Source: Zoroaster sp. YZ-2022
Lineage: Eukaryota; Echinodermata; Asteroidea; Forcipulatida; Zoroasteridae
Assembly: GCA_029582265.1 (NCBI GenBank)
Contig: CM055823.1
Location: 11,907,716-11,971,715 of the forward strand
Direction of reading: 5' to 3'
DNA length: 64,000 nt
How positions within the stretch are numbered: position 1 is the stretch's first letter; every line of letters begins with the position of its first letter. Positions 1 through 14,500 of this stretch are shown here, in pieces. A program made the position numbers and the translations under genes. The notes beneath the pieces are model-generated. The model was not told where the DNA came from. It saw nothing but the letters and a program-made list of their open reading frames with translations, and made no database searches.

Positions 1-890
1 AGACTTCATCAGCCAGGTGAATTAGCATTGCCATACAACAATACAGGGTTGCTACCTGATACCATTAGATCCAGTTCTATAATAAAGGATACATAAATCA
101 GATCTAGTTATCTGCTGCCAAGTGCACTTTTACAATTACAATTACTTTTCAAATGTTATAATTATTTTGAGGATAGTAGCCGAAAGAGAGATCCATGTAA
201 GCATAGCCTTTACCCTACTCAGCTGCTATACAAACAAGTATTTGTAACATTTCACACATGTACTGTGTTGTTGCACATGTATCTGGATTGGGCAATATAT
301 TTGTGTTGAATTTATAGAATCTTGGAGTTGTCTTGATGTGACAATCAATGTTATGCATAACAAACTATAGTTGAGATAAACACATGGTGTCCACTGTGCT
401 TTATACAAGCTTTCAAGAGTCCTGTATGGGTCAAACATCATAGTATTATCTTCAACTCGCCGTTTCCAGTTGGTTTTTAGTAATGTGTAAATTACATAAT
501 CCAATGACTTTCAACAAAATGTGTCTTGATGTGTTAATTCTTTATTATATATACACACATAACAATTATGGATTTCCACCCAATATGATAAGGTGCAATA
601 AGTATAATAGTTTGGCATAACCAGGCAGGTTATGCACTATGAAGAGTGTATATTGGTGTTTTTAGACTTCATACTATAAATGTTTCCAAGATTCTACATA
701 GGTTTATTGTGAGCAGTGTTATAGTTATTGTGAATGCTAGTCAATATACAGCTATAAGATGTTGATGTATGAAAATTAAACAAAGCCACAATAAAATAAC
801 CTGTGAATTTCTCACAAGTTGAGAAACTCAACTGGTACCTACTATTTTATTTCTTAGCAAATAATAATAATTAGTGGTATAGCACATCAT
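1..890. other. No supported feature
   Basis: AT-rich sequence. A minus-strand open frame at 226-504 has no convincing splice sites or recognisable motif. Confidence 0.4.
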
Positions 891-894
891 ATAC

Positions 895-1160
895 ATGTAC
901 ATGTGGGTTCAAATCCTGACCATGACCCTTTTGTCCTCTTCATGCAGGAGTAAAAAGGTTACATGTGAGAGTAGAAATGATTGTGTTTGATAGCCAATGT
1001 AGTGCCAAGTACAGAGCTGTATACTCCCCAGGGAGCTCAGAAAGTTTAAGGATTGGGTAGAAATGATTGTGTTTGATAGCCAATGTAGTGCCAAGTACAG
1101 CAGCACAGAGCTGTATACTCCCCAGGGAGCTCAGAAAGTTTAAGGATTGATATTGGCACA
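895..1160 (+). mobile_element. Degenerate SINE with internal tandem duplication
   Basis: It starts gtgggttcaaatcctgacca (B box region). A segment of about 86-92 bp beginning gtagaaatgattgtgtttga and ending cccagggagctcagaaagtt then occurs twice in tandem (971-1056, 1057-1148), the second with a 6-base insertion. cccagggagctcag matches the SINE body. Confidence 0.65.
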
Positions 1161-1289
1161 ATGACCTTTGTATTAATGTAAAGCACTTCAGTTCGAGTAC
1201 ATCACATCATGATAGATTTTGCTAAATATACAACTCCAATATTATTTTTAGCTACATGGCTAATCAAATACAATTACCATCTGTACCCT

Positions 1290-1455
1290 CTCAGGTAGCC
1301 ATTTATACTCCTGGTGAAGAGAAGCAATGTACAGTAAAGTATCTTGCTCAAGGACACAGGTAAACTCAGTCACTGGCAGGATTTGAAACCACATTCTGTT
1401 GACTCAGCCATCAGAACAACAAGTTCAATGCACTAAGCCACTCGGCAATGGTAAC
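1290..1455 (-). mobile_element. Degenerate SINE head and body, minus strand
   Basis: Contains cttgctcaaggacacaggta, ggatttgaaaccacattctg and cactaagccactcggcaatg, the reverse complement of the SINE head. The 3' part is lost. Confidence 0.65.
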
Positions 1456-1459
1456 CCAT

Positions 1460-3430
1460 TTATCTAGTGATATGCCTTTATACATGTAGTAATACATACC
1501 CTGCATAACAGTATTATGTTTCTTGATGCAACCATTAAAGAGTTATGATTTATTGCATCACAAATAATCCAAATATTTCTCTGATAACTTAGTATGAGAG
1601 CAATGGTTCCCTCATAGTTAGATATTATGAGGGTATCATGTATTCTCATTGTACTTTTTTTAATGCATAAACAATTGCCATATTTTTTTGTTCTGTTAAA
1701 ATAATGCTGTTATATTTTACATAAACTATGTACATACATGTATCTATTCTATTTATTTGTGTATATTAAAGCTACTAGTCATCTCAAACAGAAATAATTA
1801 ACATTTGAAATCAAACTTACATGGTGTTAATTTACTGACAGTTCTTGTCTGGAGTGCCATCATTTTAGTGAAATTAGTTAAACAATTTCCAAAATGAATT
1901 TCTGTCATCTGAATATACAATATATTTGGAAAGAATACAACAAATTTGAAAGCATTTTAACTGTTGTTCTCATTTACAAAAACAAAGAAATTAGCAACCA
2001 AATTTCACAAGTTGGTTTATATACACATATTTTGATTGTTATAAAGTATAGATGCATTTACAGACATTAAGTGTACACTGGATTTAAGTAACAATTTTAT
2101 ACAAAGGCACAGTTTATTGTGTAAATCGTAAGAAGTATACAAATGCAGTCAACATACACAGCATTAACAAACTCCTTGAAATAAAACAGTACAATGTCCA
2201 TCAAACAATACCTTTGCAGTATTTAGACTGATAACCACTCTGAATACTACTGCAAAGGTATTGTGTGTACAAAACGTCAACACAAGGTACATTATTCAAT
2301 ATTTTGGCTTGGTTCCCTCTAGCTGTTTATGTTTCAATGAAATATTAAAGTTAAATATTTCAGGAGTGTATACTTTATTACAAGATTAATCCCTCATTCC
2401 ATTAACTATTTTTGTTTTACAAAATGATATATCTTTTTTGTTAATATTGCACCCAAAGAACTGTGTACCAAGCATTATTGCACTAACATCATTTGCGTGA
2501 ATAAGATGGCTAATTCCACTATCACAAGCCATGTATGTACAGACTTAATAAATGACAGATCACAACGTGTAACAGAATCACTTATAATATGCATAATCAG
2601 AAATCTATTACCTACATGAAGTGTGTTAGTCATGTAATAACTAGTCCATCATTGTCTCTAGAATCAATGAATTTGAGCCATTAGTGATGTATTGTTCCAC
2701 AGACTTATCTCACAAACATGTATGATAACTATCATTTACACTCGCATACAAATGTGTACTATGCTGTAAATATCCTGCTGTAATATGGTCCTTGTGTTTG
2801 GAGTTCAATGCTATGGACTGGGTTATAGAAGGCTATCACACAATGTTGTACATGTAGCATAATAACTGTATTCATTGCGTTTTTTTCACATAGTTTGTAC
2901 TGACATACACATTTTCTGTGCTTGGAACTAACCTGTTTAATCACTTAATTTTAAAATGATTATTTATCATAATAAATACCCAAAAGTCCACAATGAACCA
3001 AGGTATTATTACAGAAATTATTAAAAAATTATGTGGGTGACAAGCACATGAACATGTGGACATCAGGTATATATAACATTCAAAAGTAATTACTGTGTTT
3101 CCCAAACATGGGTAATTAGCATTATAATATTACATATTAACAATAGTTGCAGACTAAACTCAATACTACAAAATATGGTCAGGTCATGTTCTTTTTATAG
3201 AAACATACCTGTATTAATCATATGTGATGTGATAATTAGGGTAGTACATGTATTTCTTTCACAATGGTTCCTGACATAGCCATAAATTGAATGATAACTG
3301 AAAAAAAGGTATGTTTACTTGAACTACAATGCAGTTTTCTGGTACATTATAGAATGTAGAAGACCAAATTTTAGACATTGTTATGAGGGAAAAGCAGAGA
3401 TAGAAACCCTTCTGATTCACTTGATCTTGA
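1460..3430. other. Mostly featureless AT-rich sequence
   Basis: Apart from the hairpin at 2205 nothing is supported; short ORFs look random. Confidence 0.4.
2205..2264. ncRNA. Short hairpin, miRNA-precursor-like
   Basis: The left arm ACAATACCTTTGCAGTATTT+AGA pairs with a right arm TCTGAATACTACTGCAAAGG+TATTGT around an 11-nt loop (2228-2238). The stem is about 23 bp with one wobble and a 3-nt bulge. Size and shape fit a pre-miRNA, but a tiny MITE or chance inverted repeat would look the same. No known miRNA was recognised. Confidence 0.3.
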
Positions 3431-3433
3431 TTA

Positions 3434-3690
3434 GACCAGGGCTGTGCGTTTTTGAATAATTTGATTTCAATCGAATATGTGATATTCAGAAGCCGCTGAT
3501 TGTAAATTGCACCACGTGATAAAACGAGCACGCACGATATGGTGGGGCAAAAAAAATGTACTAAACATAATGTCGCCCGGACTAGGATGGACATGATTGG
3601 GGGGGGGGGGGGGGGGGGGTCTAATGATAGAAGCGCCAACATAAAAATAATAATAAATACTTCATTTTTTCTTTGAATATTCAAACCATC
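3434..3690. mobile_element. hAT-like left end (cagggctgtgcgttttt), right end not found
   Basis: Begins cagggctgtgcgtttttgaa like the 44.4-kb elements. It holds a run of 20 G (3601-3620) and ends in gaatattcaaaccatcg-type sequence that is the inverse of its start (cgaatatgtgatattc). Truncated or diverged. Confidence 0.4.
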
Positions 3691-4449
3691 GATGGAATAT
3701 TCAGTTACTTGGCACTTATTGACTTCATATTATATCATTTTGACCATGAAATCTTTATTAACAATTTGATTGATTGGTTTGCATGTCCTAATTTCCATGA
3801 AATTACCCAACTGCACTATATAAAACATTGGTCATATTACACTTACATATCAGTCAAGAATTAAAAACAAATACGGAAATACTAAATAATAATCCCTTTT
3901 ACAAATTCTAAATATATTTCTTTCAAATTAGATATTTCAAACAAATATTTGACTGAAGCATTTTAAAACAATCCTGAAGTGCAACTATTTGACTGGGAAT
4001 GAATTTACATTGAGTCTATCATTAATTTGTTTACTTATGTACTCTTTTTCAACTTATTTCTTTAAATTACTTGCTGTATATCACTCCTTTTCACAAGGAA
4101 AATATCAATGTACTGCTTAAAACAATTGCCAGTTACATAAGGAATCATATTGTGTAATGGGAATCCTTATTTGTATGTACATGTTTGTACAAATAAGGAT
4201 TCACATTGTTGTCCTACATGAAGCTCAATATACTGTTTTGGATTTAGCTCATCCCTATCTACTCTGTATAAACTTGTTTTGTTTTTTTTTCATTGGAGTC
4301 AAAAATGTTGTGAATTGTGTGTACAGTGTTAAACACCGTCATTCCTACTAACATCCTGACCCATAACTATCACACAACATGTCCAAACTATGGCTCATAG
4401 GCTAATAACCTGTTTGGTATACATGTAGACCGATAAATACAAAAATATA

Positions 4450-4539
4450 TTAACCCTAACTCCCTAGACAACAAAGGCAGTTGGAGTATTTTGAAGGATT
4501 TTTATTGTTCATTAACAATGCTTAGGGAGTTAGGGTTAA
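4450..4539. mobile_element. 90-bp TTAA-flanked MITE with perfect 17-bp inverted ends
   Basis: TTAACCCTAACTCCCTA at the left and TAGGGAGTTAGGGTTAA at the right are perfect inverses. TTAA target duplications with CCC..GGG termini suggest a piggyBac-like element; that assignment is inference. Confidence 0.75.
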
Positions 4540-5375
4540 AGAAATGTTTGTTAAGTGAGCAAGTACATGCAACTAGTGCATGATATATAACTAGTGCATG
4601 TGTTCAAAGAGACTAATTTACCTACATGAACCAGCAATACTTTACAGTGACATCTATCTATTCATTTCACTTCAAGCATACAATCTACCTAAGTTACAAC
4701 ACTTTCCCAAATAAAATTATGCATTGTTTTTGTTTTAAAATCAAATAAAAGTCCAAATAAAAATCAATATTACAGCAGAAATCTGCAAAATAAAGGGCAT
4801 TCCTAATGAGCAACAATTCCTAAAGCACCATATGATAATGAGTTGATGATCTACATGTATGGTCAGTAAATGATAACAGAATTACACACTCAGGTCATAC
4901 TTGGTGTGGAATTACAAAGTACACTTACTAAGGCAATAACAGTTTGTTGCATGGTCTTTACCACAGTTTAGTGGCCACGGGTGATAAGGATCAAGCTGAA
5001 ACACTTCCAAAGTACATGTAAATAAGTCAGGCACGTGATGTGAAACAATCTTCATCACTCTGACTGGTTCAGCTGGTGAACAGTTGGCACATACGCACTG
5101 CTCTGATTTTGATAAGCCATGTCTTTACCATCCATTAATACATCCCCACATGATTAAATTTTGTCCAATCAGATTGTCAGATTTAACTGCTTTCTTCCAA
5201 GCACTACTTGACACACCCATTTTAATCAACACTGGGTTAGAAACAAAACCCTCTCAGCTGAGCAAAAACTCAAACCCAAAAGAAATCCCAAAACAGCAGA
5301 GAATAATGTGGATATTACATGTCCCCTTCATTCCTTCATGTTGTATAGGTTACTCTAGTTATCTGTATATCATCC
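4540..5375 (-). other. Region downstream of the TP53I11 stop, presumed 3' UTR or flank
   Basis: No further coding signal is seen after the stop. A 3' UTR is expected here, but no polyadenylation signal could be chosen with confidence. Confidence 0.3.
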
Positions 5376-5560
5376 TTAATCAGCCTTATCCAAAGGCATG
5401 TTGTATACAACCATCTTGGGTTTCCATAACCACTTAGCATTGTATCCAGATAAGATGGCATAGAAGTAAAAGCTGATGATGATTGCCATGACAACCACTA
5501 ACAATACCAGTACACTAGAGAAGTTGAAGGACAAATTCCCAATCAATGTACACAACATTA
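5376..5560 (-). CDS. TP53I11: TP53I11 terminal exon
   Basis: The acceptor is ttttattacag. The exon encodes the end of the third span and the fourth span (VLVLLVVVMAIIISFYFYAIL), followed by a cytosol-type tail SGYNAKWLWKPKMVVYNMPL and a TAA stop. The tail is longer than the vertebrate one, which ends in a short lysine-rich segment. Confidence 0.9.
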
Positions 5561-8500
5561 CTGTAATAAAACATACAAAGTAAGCACAATTAGTCCAAAT
5601 CCACACAATAATAAGATGATCATACCAGTCTACTGACTGTCACACTATTGAACAGTATGATGAGGTAGTCAGTTTTATTCCAGTTAGTTTTATTCAACAA
5701 CAAATGCACTTTCAATCAATACATGCTTACACTTTCAATCAATACATGCTTACACTTTTACAATCATCAAGATTAATATTATTTATCTTGAAATAAAGAC
5801 ATTGACAGTTTCTAGTGCATGGTTTTTGCCAGTGACGAGACATTAGGACATCTCGTCTAAATGTCATGTGAATGTCATCTGAACATGTCATATAATGCTA
5901 TGGTCCCACAGAGATTTCGACTCTAGATCGTGTTTCGTCAAGATTTTAGATTTTTTACAAAATTTTCTCGAGAAAAGTCGAAATAGTCTAAAGAGTCTAA
6001 AATAATCGAAACTGTCGATATTTGTCGAGATTTGTAGAAAAAAAAAAATCATTAATCGAAAATTATTAAACCTGACCAATATTTTTCGATAAAGTTTCGA
6101 TCAAATTTATCGAAATTGTGTCGACATTTTATCGAAAATGAAATCGAAATAGTCTAAAAGTTCGAAAACCAGTCGAAATAAATCTGAACTCTCTAAATAG
6201 TCTAAACAATCGTTACAGTCGAAATAAATCGGAACATTTGTCCAAATTTTTTAAAACAATCGCAAAATATTCGAAAAAAATCGAAATCAATCTAAACAGT
6301 CGAATTTTGTCGAAATGCCAGTCGAAATGATCTAAACAGTCAAAAGTCGTCGAAATAAAATTGAAAATGAATCGAAATTGTCGAGAAAATACAAAAATAA
6401 AAATTTCCTCACGGAAAACAGATATTTTGTCGATATTTATACGAGATTTTGACGATATTAAAAATAACAAAAAAAACAGGAATCGAAATATATTTCGACA
6501 GAAAGATCGAAATATTCCTGTGGGACCATAGCATAAATGTCATCAGAACATGTCATCTAAACAGAAAATTTAATATGGTGGTTTTTTAATTTGCTCTATT
6601 TCAACCTGGTATCCAATACAAACTTTAATCAGCCCTTGCTATCTTGATGACATATGATGCCAGAAAGGTCAGACTCCAAAAATATGTCTTTAGTTGTAAA
6701 AAAAAAAAACATGAATATGTGTTGCATCTTAAAAATGTGTTAACTCATCCACTGATTGTATGTGATCTATAATGCCATAACCCTCCTATATACAGTGCAG
6801 TTGCCATAGAATTGTCAGACCTTTCAAAACCTTTCAAGTTTGCTGTACTGAAGGGTTTGAAAGGTGAGAAAACTGTCTGACAAAAGGGACCTATGAAAGG
6901 TTTCGAAAGGTGTAACAACTCTCTGAACAAACTGGTGTTGAAATGTTTCAATACCTTTCAAAGGGTATTGAAAGGTGTGGTTGTTCAGTAGCAACAAATT
7001 CTGGAGGGTTTTAAAGGGTTCATAATAATTGATAGCCATTTTGGCCCGTAAGCAGATTTTGAAAGGTTTTGAAACGTCAAACCATAGGAGGGTTAAAGGT
7101 AAGATATAGCAATGTCAAAGTTACTTGGTATAAAGCTGATGATGGTATCAATCTTCCCTAGATATAATATTGTCTGAGGTGATGTCGTCTTGTCACTATT
7201 AAGAAAAGTGAAATAATTGCCAGTGGCTGTAATTTTCTTAAATTCCTCCTAAAAAAACTGAGTGCATGTTCTTATTAATGACACAAACATTCACAGATTC
7301 ATTGTTTAATGGATTCAAATTATACTTGTACAACAACACTAACCCCCTTGGTATTCTTTGTGGGTAACAGCCTCAATCCTTCAAAATCATCCAATATGAG
7401 TTTTATGGAGGATCCCTACTGCCTCATCAATCCTTATCATCAACCCGAAACCAATGAACCATGACTGTGTATAACCCACCTAGCACATACATCTCTATTA
7501 TGCACAAGTAAAGGATTCACACTATGTAAGCTTACAGCATCCTCAATCCTCCAATATCCTCCAGCGTCTCATTCAGCCATTGTATCTCAATCATCCAATA
7601 GTTTAATTTCAAACCTGCCTCAATCCTACAAAATCATTCAAATCCTCGGGTGGATTTTGAAGGATTTAGGATGGTTATGGTTTTAAGGAACGTATTTCCT
7701 TAAGGAACACTTTTTGTTGTACATTTCCTGCAGGAACACATTTTTGTCAATGAATTAGTGAGTTAACAAATAGCTATATAACTTCATCCTGGGAGAGATT
7801 CATGATAATACTGCAAGAATGACTAGGCTCACTTTAGCTTGTGTGAACCCAACCTATGATTATTAATGTGATATTGTATGTAATGCCTAATAACTTACTT
7901 GTAGCTTGGATGGACAGATATAAAACTTGTGACAGCAATGTCCATCTTATGATGTATCTACTGACCGATTTGACAGCACTCCAAAACAACAACCCAAGAC
8001 CTAAAGGTATACATAACATTAATCACATGGTTCATTGTAATTAATCTGTCAATATTTCAAACAGAAGTAAACAATAACATTTCAGTATTTATTCAGTGTC
8101 TTGCGTCAGTGCAATTCTTTTTGTCTAAATTCAAGTTCTGCCAAGTTGTCTGATTTTGAAAGAAAATATTTCCACAACAAATATTAACAAACTCACTAAA
8201 CAGGATATCTGTCCATGGTGACCAATGCTTTCTTTCTTATTCAATTGATGAACAAAAAGTAAATAACAATAGAAAACTTCAAAGGACTAGACTGGAAATA
8301 ATTAATTAAATTTTGCCCTACACTGGAAATACTTGGATAATTTGGTGTGTTATAAACATACAAGACAATATTATCACATAAACCATCCATTTATTAAAAT
8401 AGTGATCATTCAAATCATTATTATGTCAATGATAATTATTGTGTCTATTCAAATCCATGATAACATGTCATTGAATGCATGCATGCATTCAAATAATGTT

Positions 8501-11500
8501 AATGAATGATCCCATCTCTATTCAAATCTGAACAATATGCACCAATAATGGGCAACCAACATGGACATGTAGTATTCCTCATATAATTATAATATCTCAT
8601 GCACCTCAGAAATACTACATTCTCAGAAGGCTTATGGTAATATCCATATTCTCCATCATTGATTATTGTGTACTACTGAGTGAATGACCATGTACTTACA
8701 TGTTAAAGCTGCCCCAAATAGTCTGATGGGCAATATGGCATCTGGACCACAGCTAGAGGCAAATATGGCATCAAATAATGGCACAGGGAACATAATAGCC
8801 TATGACAGCAATAACAATGGGAAATCACAGATTTAATAATGGCACAGCTAGTCTATGACAGCAATAACAATGGGAAATCTGATATTGAATTATAATAATA
8901 ATAATAAGTATTTTTGTGAGGTTGCCCCTAGTCATCCGGCCACTGAAACCATCTCAACCCTCTAGGGAATTACCGTCAATATAATTATGATATAATATGC
9001 AGCATCAAATAATAATAATAATAATAATTTTCCCCAATCATAACAAGAAATCACTGCCACTGACTGAACCCATGGTAACCTAGTAATCATATACACTGTA
9101 CATGTTGTATACTCAAATAATGTTTTCCTAGCTGTTTTAATCACTTCAAAATATTGCTCAGAATGTTTGATTTCACTACATTGAATGCCATCAAATACAT
9201 TTGTGAAGAATAAATGGCTTATATACACTACTCAAAACAATTTAGGGAACACCGGATTTTTAACATCAAATAGGTTTGAAATGTTCCATGAACCGGGATT
9301 TTCATTTGCAACCCCCTCTCTCTTTCAGTAGTCATGTCATGAAATGTATAATCACTACATGCATCCTTTATCATCTGTTTCATTGTGCAGTTGTTTCTCA
9401 TCAATTCTGTGAAACATTGTGTTAATCTGAAATAAATGATCTTGCTTTAACTGAGATTATTCCGGTGTTCCCTAAATTGTTTTGAGTAGTATATTATGAC
9501 TTCTATTTGTTTGATACCCCGACTTATTCTTACCAGGAATGCTACCACGGTGAAGACCAAGGATGTTGCAACCTGCCATAACCTTAGTCCATTAGGTAAA
9601 GTGAGCAAGTAATGATCATCATTGCCTAGAATCTGACTTATCTGAAAGACAATACAAGATGAAGACAATTAAGATCAAACAGAATTATAGTTGGTCTACA
9701 TTGTACATATATGTAATATGTCTGCATGTGTTTATATAGCATAAGGCTGGTCATCTTTGTGTCCATTGTGCATTTAAGCATAGTGCATCCATTACATGTT
9801 AGCATAGTGTATTCCCTTGTTGCATATCTGTATGACAGGGAGTGGTCCATGCCTCTGTAAATATTTGTAAAACGTAAAATTGATATAAGCATTGAAATTC
9901 CACAATATTTAGCTTTTTGTAACAATACAACTTACATGTAAATAAGTTGATGCGACCAGTTATTACATGTATATGCATGTAGGTATGTGCGTATATATTG
10001 GGATGTATGCATGTAGGTATGTGCGTATATATTGGGATGTATGCATGTAGGTATGTGCGTATATATTGGGATGTAGGTATGTGCGTATATATTGGGATGT
10101 ATGTATATGTAGGTATGTGCGTATATATTGGGATGTATGTATGTAGGTATGTGCGTATATATTGGGATGTATGTATGTAGGTATGTGCGTATATATTGGG
10201 ATGTATGCATGTAGGTATGTGCGTATATATTGGGATGTATGCATGTAGGTATGTGCGTATATATTGGGATGTATGCATGTAGGTATGTGCGTATATATTG
10301 GGATGTATGCATGTAGGGATGTGCGTATTTATTGGGATGTATGGATGTAGGTATTTTCGTATATATTGGGATGTAGGTATGTGCGTATATATTGGGATGT
10401 ATGCATGTAGGTATGTGCGTATATATTGGGATGTATGCATGTAGGTATGTGCGTATATATTGGGATGTATGCATGTGCGTATATATTGGGATGTATGCAT
10501 GTAGGTATGTGCGTATATATTGGGATGTATGCATGTAGGTATGTGCGTATATATTGGGATGTAGGTATGTGCGTATATATTGGGATGTACGTATGTAGGT
10601 ATGTGCGTATATATTGGGATGTATGCATGTAGGTATGTGCGTATATATTGGGATGTATGCATGTAGGTATGTGCGTATATATTGGGATGTACGCATTATG
10701 TGCGTATATATTGGGATGTATGCATGTAGGTATGTGCGTATATATTGGGCTGTACGTATGTAGGTATGTACGTATATATTGGGATGTATGTATGTATGTA
10801 GGTATGTGCGTATATATTGGGATGTATGCATGTAGGTATGTGCGTATATATTGGGATGTATGCATGTGCGTATATATTGGGATGTATGTATGTAGGTATG
10901 TGCATATATATTAGGCTGTACGTATGTAGGTATGTACGTATATATTGGGATGTATGTATGTAGGTATGTGCATATATATTGGGATGTATGCATGTAGGTA
11001 TGTGCGTATATATTGGGATGTATGCATGTAGGTATATATTGGGATGTATGCATGTAGGTATGCGCGTATATATTGGGATGTATGCATGTAGGTATGTGCA
11101 TATATATTGGGATGTATGTATATGTAGGTATGTGCGTATATATTGGGATGTATGCATGTAGGTATGTGCGTATATATTGGGATGTATGCATGTAGGTATG
11201 TGCGTATATATTGGGATGTATGCATGTAGGTATGTGCGTATATATTGGGATGTATGTATGTGCGTATATATTGGGATGTATGCATGTAGGTATGTGCGTA
11301 TATATTGGGATGTATGCATGTAGGTATGTGCGTATATATTGGGATGTATGCATGTAGGTATGTGCGTATATATTGGGATGTATGCATGTAGGTATGTGCG
11401 TATATATTGGGATGTAGGTATGTGCGTATATATTGGGATGTATGTATGTGCGTATATATTGGGATGTATGCATGTAGGTATATATGTATGGATATATTGG

Positions 11501-14500
11501 GATGTAGGTATGTGCGTATATATTGGGATGTATGCATGTAGGTATGCGTATATATATTGGGCTGTATGCATGTAGGTATGTGCGTATATATTGGGTTGTA
11601 GGTATGTGCGTATATATTGGGATGTACGTATGTAGGTATGTGCGTATATATTGGGATGTATGCATGTAGGTATGTGCGTATATATTGGGATGTATGCATG
11701 TAGGTATGTGCGTATATATTGGGATGTATGCATGTAGGTATATATTGGGATGTATGTATGTAGGTATGTGCGTATATATTAGGCTGTACGTATGTAGGTA
11801 TGTACGTATATATTGGGATGTATGTATGTAGGTATGTGCGTATATATTGGGATGTATGCATGTAGGTATGTGCGTATATATTGGGATGTATGCATGTAGG
11901 TATATATTGGGATGTATGTATGTAGGTATATTGGGATATGCATGTAGGTATACGATATATTGGGATGTATGTATGTAGGTATGTACGTATATATTGGGAT
12001 GTATGTATGTAGGTATGTGCGTATATATTGGGATGTATGCATGTAGGTATGTGCGTATATATTGGGATGTATGCATGTAGGTATGTGCGTATATATTGGG
12101 ACGTATGCATGTGTGTATATATTGGGATGTATGTATGTAGGTATGTGCGTATATATTAGGCTGTACGTATGTAGGTATGTACGTATATATTGGGATGTAT
12201 GTATGTAGGTATGTGCGTATATATTGGGATGTATGCATGTAGGTATGTGCGTATATATTGGGATGTATGCATGTAGGTATGTGCGTATATATTGGGATGT
12301 ATGCATGTAGGTATGTGCGTATATATTGGGATGTAGGTATGTGCGTATATATTGGGATGTAGGTATGTGCGTATATATTGGGATGTATGCATGTAGGTAT
12401 GTGCGTATTGGGATGTATGCATGTAGGTATGTGCGTATATATTGGGATGTATGCATGTAGGTATGTGCGTATATATTGGGATGTATGTATGTAGGTATGT
12501 GCGTATATATTGGGATGTATGCATGTAGGTATGTGCGTATATATTGGGATGTATGCATGTAGGTATGTGCGTATATATTGGGATGTATGCATGTAGGTAT
12601 GTGCGTATATATTGGGATGTATGCATGTAGGTATGTGCGTATATATTGGGATGTATGCATGTAGGTATGTGCGTATATATTGGGATGTACGCATGTAGGT
12701 ATGTGCGTATATACATGTATTGGGATGTAGGTATGTGCATATATATTGGGATGTATGTATGTAGGTATGTGCGTATATATTGGGATGTAGGTATGTGCGT
12801 ATATATTGGGATGTATGCGTATATATTGGGATGTAGGTATGTGCGTATATATTGGGATGTATGCATGTAGGTATGTGCGTATGCATGTAGGTATGTGCGT
12901 ATATATTGGGATGTATGCATGTAGGTATGTGCGTATATATTGGGATGTATGCATGTAGGTATGTGCGTATATATTGGGATGTATGCATGTAGGTATGTGC
13001 GTATATATTGGGATGTATGCATGTAGGTATGTGCGTATATATTGGGATGTATGCATGTAGGTATGTGCGTATATATTGGGATGTACGCATGTAGGTATTT
13101 GCGTATATATTGGGATGTACGCATGTAGGTATGTGCGTATATATTGGGATGTATGCATGTAGGTATGTGCGTATGCATGTAGGTATGTGCGTATGCATGT
13201 AGGTATGTGCGTATATATTGGGATGTATGCATGTAGGTATGCGTATATATTGGGATGTATGCATGTAGGTATGTGCGTATATATTGGGATGTATGCATGT
13301 AGGTATGTGCGTATATATTGGGATGTATGCATGTAGGTATGTGCGTATTGGGATGTATGTATGTAGGTATGTGCGTATATATTGGGATGTATGCATGTAG
13401 GTATGTGCGTATATTGGGATGTATGCATGTAGGTATGTGCGTATATATTGGGATGTATGCATGTAGGTATTTGCATATATATTGGGATGTACGCATGTAG
13501 GTATGTGCGTATATACATGTATTGGGATGTAGGTATTTGCGTATATATTGGGACGTATGCATGCGTATGCATGCATGTGCGTATATATTGGGATGTACAT
13601 GTATGCACGTAGGTATGTGCGTATATATTGGGATGTATGCACGTAGGTATGTGCGTATATATTGGGATGTATGCATGTAGGTACATGCATATGATTGTTA
13701 CCTGCACTCCTGGAGTGTATCAAATGTATACGAATCACGCAATACAGATACATGGAAATATATATGCATTGTTTTTCGATTATTTTATTTAATGTTTAAT
13801 GCACAACAGTTAGGTTAAATATGCAATGTGTTAGTATAACTGACTTCATGTAGTACTACAATGTATATGAATCACATACAATGCAGTCATAATACAATGT
13901 ACATTTACAGTATCAATACAAAGAAATAATAAATAACCTTGATACTTTGTATGACAACTCTCTTCAAAAAGAAATGAAGCTGTGAATGATTTAAAGATAA
14001 GTTTACATGACATGCACTGGGACTTGAGCAAGATGATATTTGTATAAGGCTACTAGCCATGAAATGATACACTGTAACATTAGTCTGCAGACAGGCTTAA
14101 GTCCTGCCTATATCCATGTTCACGTAGTGTCTTTTGTAACTTTATATCACATATTTATTACACTGTCTGCTTGATGAAATTCCCAAGCTGCAGATTTTGT
14201 GAATATACATGTAGAATATATACAGAAGATACAAACTTAAATCCATGACCACGGTTGAACTATGCATATAATTTAACAAATAATTAAATACGTATTCAAA
14301 TACAGAAATAAATAATTGTATTTTATAACTACATGTAACTTTCCTCACAGTGATGCATGTACAATGTAGTTGTTGCCTTAAGCCCTTTTCATACAACCAA
14401 AAAAAAATATAGATTCCTTGAGACAAGTTTTATGAGTGAGGATTGTTTATCTTATCATCCCATGAGTGACTGCTTTTGCAAGCTTTCACACGACACCAAG

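Noticed and set aside
226..504. Minus-strand 92-codon ORF
   Set aside because: No splice signals, no recognisable domain, in AT-rich surroundings.
5888..6470. Phe/Arg/Ser-rich minus-strand ORFs
   Set aside because: Products of the tcgaaat-type interior of a MITE.
9932..13753. A 1273-codon minus-strand ORF and overlapping long ORFs
   Set aside because: Entirely the 34-bp minisatellite read in frames without stops; no start context or domain.
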